From: JABCPO02 sp963546185
Lineage (GTDB): Bacteria > Bacillota > Clostridia > TANB77 > CAG-508
DNA: 6,695 nt
Reading direction: 5' to 3'
Assembly: GCA_963546185.1 (NCBI GenBank)
Contig: CAUULU010000050.1
Location: 1 to 6,695, forward strand
Position 1 is the stretch's first letter; the number at the start of each line of letters is the position of its first letter. The notes below the pieces were generated by a model. That model worked only from the letters and a program-made list of their open reading frames with translations. It did not search any database and was not told the DNA's origin. The translations under genes were made by a program, and so were the position numbers. This document shows positions 1-5,533 of the stretch, piece after piece.

Positions 1-41
1 TCATTTTCTTTGCATAGCATTTCTTCTCTTTCGAATAACAT
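1..41 (-). CDS. Start of an unidentified gene running off the left edge
   Basis: A minus-strand reading frame opens with ATG at 41-39 and reads MLFEREEMLCKEN before the window ends. It lies downstream of a near-consensus promoter (103-131) and has a GAGAGG ribosome binding site at 53-58, about 11 bases from the ATG, which is slightly long. A GTG at 50-48 is in the same frame but too close to that site. Thirteen residues are too few to name a family. The call rests on the promoter, the ribosome binding site and the open frame. Confidence 0.4.
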   Translation of the reverse strand, partial: MLFEREEMLCKEN

Positions 42-102
42 CGAAATCACATCCTCTCAATAAAATTAGTTTATCTTATTGTTCCTAATAAACTCTAAAT
101 CT

Positions 103-131
103 ATTATATATATATATATATTATTTGTCAA
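103..131 (-). promoter_or_regulatory. Near-consensus sigma-A promoter for the left-edge gene
   Basis: On the minus strand TTGACA (131-126) and TATAAT (108-103) are separated by exactly 17 bases, so both boxes and the spacing match the vegetative sigma factor consensus. The start point would be near 97, leaving an untranslated leader of about 55 bases before the ATG at 41. The spacer is almost entirely a TA repeat. The promoter starts about 20 bases after the peptidase gene ends, and I see no terminator hairpin between them, so read-through from the peptidase gene is also possible. Confidence 0.8.
105..121. repeat. TA dinucleotide repeat inside a promoter spacer
   Basis: An uninterrupted alternating TA run of 17 bases (about eight units) overlaps the -10 box and fills most of the 17-base spacer of the promoter at 103-131. 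Loss or gain of one unit would change the -35/-10 spacing to 15 or 19 bases. Such tracts are prone to slippage during replication. Confidence 0.85.
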
Positions 132-149
132 GGAACTTTTTATATATTT

Positions 150-1686
150 TTATAATTTTTCAACATATTCTAATGCTTCGTCAAACTCTTCTTTAGTTAT
201 AACCTGATTATTTAACTTATCATGCATAAAATATATATCTTTAAAACTACAATTCTTCTTGTTTCTAAACTTATTCAATAACCCTATAGCTCTACATACA
301 GCTACTGTATATGTATATGGATATCCTCTTGATATATAATTATTAGTATTTAAAATATATTTTAACTTTTCTGAATTAGTTAATTTTTCTTTTTGATAAT
401 TTTGTTTAATCATCTTCTCATACTCTTTTGTTATTTCTTCTGTCATTAATATTATTTCATTATTAGTAATTTTCTTTTTCTTCTTGCCTATCTTTTCTAA
501 TATTTTAATATATTTTGTTTGAAAGATTATTATTGATGGAAAGTCAAAAAGTTGCCAATATATTTTCATCTTCATATCTTGTATATGTTGTTTTAATTCC
601 TTTGTCTTTACTTCTTCTTTTAATATTTCTGCCATCTTTTCAAAAGCTAAAAGTTCATGAAATACTGCTATTGTTTCTTTTTTAAAAAAGTTATCACTTT
701 TTCTTGTAATACCATACTTCCTAGCTAAAAATTCATTTTCCATTGTATGTCCGTAGTTCATGCATAAATGTTATTACATTCCTATACTCATTGTCTTTCT
801 TGTTAAGCATCATATAATTCTTATTCCTATATATAACATAACCTCTTTTACCTATTTCATTTTTTACATTTATTCTCTTCTCATTAATCATATCTTCAAG
901 TATTTTAAAATGTTCTTGTTTTTCTTTATACTCTAAATTCTTATACATCCTATTTAATACTTCAATATAGTCAAAACTATAATCAAAAGTAATATTCTTT
1001 TTTTCTATATCTTCAAAAAACTTCTTGTTTTCTAAATATTTTTCAGTATATATACTACTATTTTTTAATATTTCTTCAATAATTTTAAAACTTCCTTCTT
1101 CTACAATATCCCTTCCTATATTATTTAAATTAATTGCATACCATTCTCTAAAAAGTTTAAAATATAGTTTTTCTTTATCTTCATTATACTCATAGTCTTT
1201 ATTCTCTTTTTCTAGTTTTTCAATATATTTTAAAAACTTTATCCTAGCTTTCTCTAATTTTAAATTTGTTTGGCTATCAGAATCCTTCAATTTTATATAA
1301 TACTTATACCCATAGAAATAGTATATACTACTTCTTACAAAATTATATATAAAAGTATTTTCTTTAAAATCTTTTTTTATACTTTCTATATATACATAAA
1401 AATCATACATGCATTTTTCTATTATATCCATTTTAACATTATTATGTATTTCTTCTTTACTTACATTTTCTATATCTTCCTTCAAAAAAATATACATTTC
1501 TATATCTGTTAAAATCCTATACATATTACATATATCTTCTTCTACAATATTACCCTCTAATACTTTTGATACTATTTCTTCTATTTTCAATATATCTTCA
1601 TTTACTTTATCAAATCCTGTATATATCCTATTTAAATCAACTTTCATTTTTGATAATATTTCTGTATTTAGAATCAATTTTCCCAT
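150..1686 (-). CDS. Divergent M3-type (oligoendopeptidase F-like) zinc metallopeptidase, split by a +1 frameshift at CGG
   Basis: The upstream frame runs from ATG 1686 to a stop at 733. The downstream frame carries on to 150 after a one-base skip at 753. Joined, they give about 511 residues, somewhat shorter than typical oligoendopeptidase F (about 600). The join creates HELGH at residues 309-313, the HExxH zinc site of the M3 form, inside VITFMHELGHTME. A second Glu cluster, KETIAVFHE, follows, with E337 about 24 residues after the second His, where M3 enzymes place the third zinc ligand. A C-terminal Gly/Tyr-rich segment (GYPYTYTVAVCRAIGLL) resembles the substrate-binding end of the family. 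There is no signal peptide, so it is probably a cytoplasmic enzyme that degrades peptides. The start at 1686 is chosen because GAGGTG (1690-1695) precedes it; the in-frame ATG at 1701 has no such site. The family call is firm only for the catalytic core; the N-terminal half is not recognisable. The gene stands alone after a terminator. Confidence 0.8.
750..753 (-). other. +1 frameshift site 1: CGGA in the peptidase HELGH motif
   Basis: On the minus strand the zero frame reads CAT GAA CTA CGG ACA, with CGG at 753-751, and ends at TGA (735-733) after five more codons. Skipping C753 gives CAT GAA CTA GGA CAT, that is H-E-L-G-H, and the frame then stays open for 200 codons. Reading the CGG as any amino acid, or slipping back two bases, would put an extra residue inside HExxH and destroy it. 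Confidence 0.85.
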
Positions 1687-1689
1687 ACA

Positions 1690-1695
1690 CACCTC
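1690..1695 (-). promoter_or_regulatory. Ribosome binding site GAGGTG fixing the peptidase start
   Basis: GAGGTG on the minus strand lies three bases upstream of ATG 1686-1684 (five bases counted from its GAGG core). It supports this ATG over the in-frame ATG at 1701, which overlaps the inferred transcript start region. Confidence 0.55.
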
Positions 1696-1703
1696 ATACA
1701 TCT

Positions 1704-1709
1704 ATTATA
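1704..1709 (-). promoter_or_regulatory. Possible -10 box for the peptidase gene
   Basis: TATAAT occurs on the minus strand immediately after the U-tract of the preceding terminator. No good -35 box lies 16-18 bases upstream, where the terminator stem sits. The leader would be only about 11 bases. The position between a terminator and a gene argues for a promoter here, but the element is incomplete. Confidence 0.35.
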
Positions 1710-1710
1710 C

Positions 1711-1746
1711 TAAAAATAGAGCCACTTTCGTAGCCCTATATTTTTT
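1711..1746 (-). terminator. Rho-independent terminator after the ahpC-flavoprotein unit
   Basis: The minus-strand RNA reads AUAGGGCUAC, then a GAAA tetraloop, then GUGGCUCUAU, followed by a U run (1716-1712). The ten-pair stem contains two G-U wobbles, which would be mismatches in the plus-strand RNA, so the hairpin is shaped for minus-strand transcripts. It starts about 11 bases past the flavoprotein stop and separates that gene from the peptidase gene. Confidence 0.8.
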
Positions 1747-1756
1747 CTATTAGTTA

Positions 1757-3446
1757 TTATTTAGCCTTTTCTAATAATGTTACTATCTCACTTGCATCCT
1801 TCTTACCAAAGTCTACTATATCATCATTTATTATAATACATGGTACGCTTAAGATACTGTATTTTTCTCTTTTTTCTTCTGCAAATGCTATATCATATAT
1901 ATTTAAATCTATGTCTATATCATTATTTGTTGCTTCTTTTAATACTTTAGCAAATTCCATTATTAGGTCTGGACATTTAGTACATGTTAAAGAAATAACT
2001 ATATCTACTGTTATTTTCCCTTTTAAGTTTGTTATTCTAGATATTAATTCATCATTTAATTCCACTTTTTCTCCAAATACCTTATACATTGTTACTACAA
2101 ATGCTGTAAACTCATGTCCTCCTGGTATTCCATAGAACTTATATCCTACACTTTTAATAGTTCCATCTTGTAGTCTTTCTCCTAATGTTATATAGCATGT
2201 ATTATTTACATTTTCTTGTTTTTGTTTTTCTTCAATTATAATTTCTATATTTTTAGATATATTATCCATTTCAAGTAACATTGTTTTAAGTTCTTTAGAT
2301 GTACTATCATCATATATATTTCCTGTTATAACTATTTTTTTAGTTAATGAATCGAAAAGATTTTTAAGTTGTCCTTTCATATCTTCTGTTATATATTTAC
2401 CATCATTAACATTTGTATTTGTTTGTTTTGGTGTTTCTTCTTTTTTAGTATTATTTTCTTTTTCTTTAAATAATGCTGGTATTTCATGTTTTTTATGAAT
2501 CCCATTTATATATTGTTCTGCATTTGTTGCTGCTGTAGCTCCATCAGATACTGCTGTTACTACTTGTCTTAATTCTTTTTCACAGATATCTCCTATTGCA
2601 TATACTCCAGGTATATTTGTTTTCTTATTATTATCAACTACAATATATCCTTGATTATTCATAGTTATATCAATATTTGATTGTTTTAACAATTCTGTAT
2701 TTGGTATATATCCTGCAAAGATAAATATCCCGAAAATATCTTTATCATTTTTGTATTCCCATGTTTCATTAGTCACATTATTTACAAATTCTATTCTCTT
2801 TGGTAGATTATCTCCTGTTATCTCTTTTATTTCTGTATTGTAATATATTTTAATCTTTGGTGTATGATTCTTTACCTTGTCTATAATTGTTTCTGCACAT
2901 GTCATTTCTTCTTCTCTTACAATCATAGTAACATTTTCTGAAAATCTAGTTAAAAACATTGCTTCTTCTGCTGCTGCAAATCCTCCACCTATTACAAATA
3001 TATCTTTTCCTGTGAAAAATTCTCCATCACATGTAGCACAATATGCAATACCTTTTCCCATATATTCTTTTTCACCTTTAAAGTTAAGTTTTCTTGGGTG
3101 TGCTCCTGTTGCTATAAAGACTGATAGAGCTTGGTATTCTGCACTTGTAGTTTTAACCTTTTTAATATCTCCTTCTAAATCAAGTGATATTACATTTTCC
3201 ATTTTTATTTCTGCTCCAAAGTCTACTGCTTGTTTTGCCATTTCTTTTGTTAATTCTTCACCTGTTGCTTTAAAAACTCCTGGATAGTTTACAACTTCAT
3301 TTGTAAGTGTTATTTGACCACCAATTTTTTCTTTTTCAAGTATTAATGTTTTGTATTTTGCTCTTGCAATATATATACCTGCAGAAAGTCCGTGCTGGTC
3401 CTCCACCTATTATAATTAAATCATATAATCTATCATTTACTTCCAT
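1757..3446 (-). CDS. AhpF/thioredoxin reductase-like flavoprotein with C-terminal glutaredoxin-like module, split by a +1 frameshift at CGG
   Basis: Joined across the frameshift this is about 562 residues. Residues 1-315 are a thioredoxin reductase core: FAD-binding IIIGGGPAGLSAG (11-23), redox pair CATC (C136, C139), nucleotide-binding VIGGGFAAAEE (151-161) and the YAIGD flavin motif (283-287). A Lys/Asn/Thr-rich linker (about 320-352) leads to a tandem thioredoxin-fold region like the AhpF N-terminal module, with CTKC (C488, C491) and a VP before C536. This order is the reverse of enterobacterial AhpF. The arginine-rich HRRxxxR motif of NADPH-dependent thioredoxin reductases is replaced by VREEEMTCA, so NADH use, as in AhpF, is plausible (inference). 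It probably passes electrons from NAD(P)H through FAD, CATC and CTKC to the AhpC encoded just upstream. The start at 3446 has an AAGGAG site six bases away. The zero frame alone would yield only 36 residues. Confidence 0.85.
3389..3392 (-). other. +1 frameshift site 2: CGGA in the flavoprotein GGGPAG motif
   Basis: On the minus strand the zero frame reads GGA CCA GCA CGG ACT, with CGG as codon 19 (3392-3390), and terminates at TGA after 17 more codons. Skipping C3392 gives GGA CCA GCA GGA CTT TCT, that is G-P-A-G-L-S, which restores the invariant FAD-binding glycine motif. The frame then stays open for 544 codons. The shift comes only 18 codons after the start, so nearly the whole enzyme depends on it. 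Confidence 0.88.
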
Positions 3447-3452
3447 CTATCT

Positions 3453-3458
3453 CTCCTT
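3453..3458 (-). promoter_or_regulatory. Ribosome binding site AAGGAG fixing the flavoprotein start
   Basis: AAGGAG lies six bases upstream of ATG 3446-3444 on the minus strand. The alternative ATG at 3406, which lies in the shifted frame, has no ribosome binding site and would begin after the GGGPA half of the FAD motif. The true start is therefore on the upstream side of the frameshift. Confidence 0.85.
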
Positions 3459-3487
3459 TTCTTAAATTATTTATTGTTACTAAAATA

Positions 3488-3520
3488 AGAAGGGTATATG
3501 CTAAAAACATATCTCCTTCT
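3488..3520 (-). promoter_or_regulatory. Hairpin between ahpC and the flavoprotein gene
   Basis: The minus-strand RNA can form AGAAGG/CCUUCU, a two-by-two internal loop, then AUAUG/CAUAU around a seven-base loop. A weak U-rich stretch (UUAUUUU) follows. It could be a partial terminator or an mRNA-stabilising or processing site that makes ahpC more abundant than its reductase. The U-tract is too poor for a confident terminator call. Confidence 0.45.
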
Positions 3521-3538
3521 ACTTTAGCTTTTTATCTA

Positions 3539-4102
3539 TTATATTTTTCCAACTAAATCTAAGCTTGGTTTTAATGTTTCTTCTCCTTCTTTCCATTTAG
3601 CAGGGCAAACTTCTCCATCATGTTCATATACAAATTTACATGCTGATAATTTTCTTAATAATTCTTCTGCATTTCTTCCAATACTTCCTGATACAACTTC
3701 ATATGATGCTATTTTTCCATCAGGATTTACAATGAAAGTTCCTCTTTCTGCTTGTCCCTTATTTTCTATATATACATCAAAATCTTTTGCTAAAGCTGCT
3801 GTTGGATCTGCAAGCATTATATAATCTATTTTCTTAATTGCAGGTGATGCATCATGCCATGCTTTGTGTACAAATTCTGTATCACATGACACACTGTATA
3901 TTTCTGCATTTAATTTTTTGAATGCTTCATAATTATCTGCTAAATCTTCTAATTCTGTTGGACATACAAATGTAAAATCTGCTGGATAGAAGAAAAATAT
4001 TGACCATTTTCCTTTTATATCTTTTAATTCTACATCTATTATTTCTTCATTGTGATATGCTTTTACTTTAAAATCACTTACTTCTTTATCTATTAATGAC
4101 AT
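3539..4102 (-). CDS. ahpC: AhpC-type 2-Cys peroxiredoxin (alkyl hydroperoxide reductase C)
   Basis: The 187-residue protein is full length for typical AhpC and aligns from end to end. It reduces hydrogen peroxide and organic hydroperoxides in the cytoplasm. The peroxidatic cysteine is C47 in FYPADFTFVCPTE, and the resolving cysteine is C166 in GEVCPAKW near the C-terminus, the AhpC arrangement. The start has AAGGAG (4111-4116) eight bases upstream. A promoter (4141-4170) sits directly in front, so it can be transcribed independently of the recO group. The following gene, about 92 bases on, encodes its likely reductase, so the two form a peroxide-defence pair. The frame is intact and has no CGG codon, unlike its partner and the gene on its other side. 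Confidence 0.97.
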   Translation of the reverse strand: MSLIDKEVSDFKVKAYHNEEIIDVELKDIKGKWSIFFFYPADFTFVCPTELEDLADNYEAFKKLNAEIYSVSCDTEFVHKAWHDASPAIKKIDYIMLADPTAALAKDFDVYIENKGQAERGTFIVNPDGKIASYEVVSGSIGRNAEELLRKLSACKFVYEHDGEVCPAKWKEGEETLKPSLDLVGKI

Positions 4103-4140
4103 TTTATTCTCTCCTTATTTTTACTTTTCTTTCATATACC

Positions 4141-4170
4141 ATTATAATTTAAAAACACTAATTATTGCAA
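4141..4170 (-). promoter_or_regulatory. Probable ahpC promoter, with a PerR-like half-site
   Basis: The minus strand carries TTGCAA (4170-4165), an 18-base spacer and TATAAT (4146-4141), about 39 bases before the ahpC ATG. The -10 box lies within TTATAAT, which equals one half of the Bacillus PerR box (TTATAAT-n-ATTATAA). The second half is poorly matched, so PerR control is only a suggestion. Confidence 0.6.
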
Positions 4171-4188
4171 CATGTTTTCATAAATTAT

Positions 4189-4825
4189 CTAATTATTATA
4201 TCCTGTAAATATTAATTCTCCATCTACATATTCTCCTAAGAATATTTCGCTATATTTTTCAAATCCTTGTTTTTTCATCTGTTCTAATAAGCATTCTTCA
4301 CTCTTACCTGTTATTTCTAAAATATCTGTTTGCAAGCTTCCATCTGTTATAATTGGGAATTTAGGATTTTCTTCTCCTGCTTGTATAACTATAAGTTGGC
4401 CATTTTGTTCAACAACTGCTCTTTTTACCTTATGTGTTGAATATATATTATTAGTACGAAGTTTAAATGCCACATCATGTGCACAAAGTCCTGCTTTTTT
4501 GCAATTTTCCACATTAATTTTACCATGTTCTATAATTATACGAGCTTTACCATCTATAATTTGTCTTGCTTTAACACTACGTTCTTTAATTATTCTAAAT
4601 ATTATTACAAGTATAAACCAGATAAATAATATTGCGATACATTCTAATATATCAATATCTTTATTATATATAATACCACCTATTATTCCTCCGAAGTACA
4701 TAATTTTGAACTTGATCACTTGCAGATGTTGGCGCTAAATTACCTTTTCCTGTAAAGTTTATTACCATTATTAATGCAACAAATCCTATTAAAAGTTTTA
4801 CTGCAACTAGTATGAAATCATTCAT
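4189..4825 (-). CDS. DUF421/YetF-like membrane protein, split by a +1 frameshift at CGG
   Basis: Joined across the frameshift this is 211 residues. Hydrophobic helices at about 4-24, 44-53 and 58-78 form the membrane part. The cytoplasmic part contains the family pattern IIDGKARIIIEHGKI (89-103), AHDVAFKLR (115-123) and VKRAVVEQNGQLIVI (133-147), which I recognise from the DUF421 (YetF) family, especially a short Firmicute subgroup with GKGNLAP and DQVQNYVLGGIIGG. Its molecular function is not known. The start at 4825 has AAGGAG five bases upstream and lies 33 bases after recO, so it is probably on the era-recO transcript. The zero frame alone would give a 53-residue fragment ending just after the first helix. 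The downstream ATG at 4719 would lose the first helix and read an unconserved N-terminus, so it is not a credible start. Three Arg codons here are CGT. Confidence 0.83.
4690..4693 (-). other. +1 frameshift site 3: CGGA in the DUF421 VLGGIIGG motif
   Basis: On the minus strand the zero frame reads TAT GTA CTT CGG AGG, with CGG as codon 45 (4693-4691), then hits TAA eight codons after it. Skipping C4693 gives TAT GTA CTT GGA GGA ATA, that is Y-V-L-G-G-I, the family's conserved segment, followed by 167 coding codons. CGGAGG also resembles a Shine-Dalgarno core, but the other two sites lack this. Confidence 0.85.
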
Positions 4826-4830
4826 ATTTT

Positions 4831-4836
4831 CTCCTT
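4831..4836 (-). promoter_or_regulatory. Ribosome binding site AAGGAG fixing the DUF421 gene start
   Basis: AAGGAG lies five bases upstream of ATG 4825-4823 on the minus strand. It places translation start on the upstream side of the frameshift, which requires the shift in order to make the full protein. Confidence 0.85.
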
Positions 4837-4858
4837 ATTCTTAGCTTGTTTTAATTAA

Positions 4859-5533
4859 TTATATCCTACTTATATAGTTTAGTATCTCATCTTCTAGATG
4901 TAATACTTTTTCTTTACTTGCTTTAAACTTAAAACATTTTGGTATATCTTCTTTTTGAATATATTCAATAATATCTAATATATCTTCATTTAAAACATTT
5001 TTCTTGTATTCCTCACTATTTATTGTATTACCAAATATTTGATATGTTTTAAGTAAGAATACAGATTTTATTCTTTTTAGTTCTATTAATTCTTTTTCTT
5101 CTAATTCTTCGCTTATTTCTAAAATATAGTATAGTGTTGCAACTAACAGTTTAAATATATTATATATTTCCTTTTCCTCTGTCTGATTATATCTTTGATC
5201 TATTGTATATTTTTCGTCTACATATTTGTTTATATCTTTTAATATCTCTACTGCTAAATCTAGCTTATTAAAATTAAGTCTTATATCATAAAAGTTTTCT
5301 TTTACTGATAACTCGTTTAAATGATAACTTTTACTCCCCTTATACAATATCATGTTTGACATACACATAAGCTCTGTTCCTGCTAAAAAGCCTTTATTTC
5401 CTCTATATGCTCCTTTTGCAAACACTGTTATTTTACCTAAATTGGGTGTAAGTACTGTTAAAATTTTATCCTTATCCCCAAATCTTGTTTCTGTTATAAT
5501 TATTCCTAATGTTTTAACTATTTTTTCACTCAT
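4859..5533 (-). CDS. recO: DNA repair protein RecO
   Basis: RecO anneals single strands and, with RecR, loads RecA onto SSB-coated DNA during gap repair. The 224-residue product starts with the expected OB-fold (about 1-80): a GIIITETRFGDKDKILTVLT strand pair, LGKITVFAKGAYRG, and a FLAGTEL segment followed by YKGSKSYHLNEL. The rest is helical, as in the family. It is shorter than usual (about 240-260 residues), and the four-cysteine zinc finger that normally follows the G-Y/F-x-P-like segment is absent: after FLLKTYQIFG the chain has no CxxC, and the only later cysteine is C200. The ATG overlaps the era stop as ATGA, so translation is probably coupled; no separate ribosome binding site is evident. 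The era-recO order is common in Bacillota. Confidence 0.92.
   Translation of the reverse strand: MSEKIVKTLGIIITETRFGDKDKILTVLTPNLGKITVFAKGAYRGNKGFLAGTELMCMSNMILYKGSKSYHLNELSVKENFYDIRLNFNKLDLAVEILKDINKYVDEKYTIDQRYNQTEEKEIYNIFKLLVATLYYILEISEELEEKELIELKRIKSVFLLKTYQIFGNTINSEEYKKNVLNEDILDIIEYIQKEDIPKCFKFKASKEKVLHLEDEILNYISRI

Noticed and set aside
750..753. Reassignment of CGG to another amino acid (for example Trp or Gln, as reported in some Bacillota) instead of a shift
   Set aside because: Simple reassignment leaves the reading frame wrong: at all three sites a stop follows within 18 codons, and an added residue would break HExxH and the FAD motif.
150..761. The downstream halves (from ATG 761, ATG 3406 and ATG 4719) as independent genes
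   Set aside because: None of the three ATGs has a ribosome binding site, each starts with residues that do not fit the family, and each lies within or beside a motif completed only by joining with the upstream frame.
1270..1753. Long plus-strand open frames, here and at 1911-2135, 2877-3287, 4499-4738, 5352-5543, 5954-6136 and 6239-6463
   Set aside because: They are antisense shadows of well-supported minus-strand genes, with Ile/Phe/Ser-rich low-complexity translations and no ribosome binding sites.
3389..3392. Ordinary pseudogenes or random sequencing indels
   Set aside because: Three independent events share the same inserted base and the same CGGA product, lie outside homopolymers, and leave otherwise well-conserved frames. 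A platform-specific systematic error cannot be ruled out without reads.
3433..3510. A 25-codon minus-strand ORF (ATG 3510) after AAGGAG between ahpC and the flavoprotein gene
   Set aside because: The spacing from AAGGAG to ATG is only two bases, it lies in the hairpin, overlaps the flavoprotein start in another frame and resembles no known peptide.
4687..4700. prfB-type +1 slippage (CTT plus Shine-Dalgarno stimulator)
   Set aside because: Only this site has CTT and a Shine-Dalgarno-like CGGAGG; the other two have CTA and GCA with no stimulator, so it cannot be the shared mechanism.
5530..5533. UGA read as Trp (Mycoplasma-type code)
   Set aside because: era ends at a UGA at its normal C-terminal length, and Trp positions such as W33 of AhpC use TGG.
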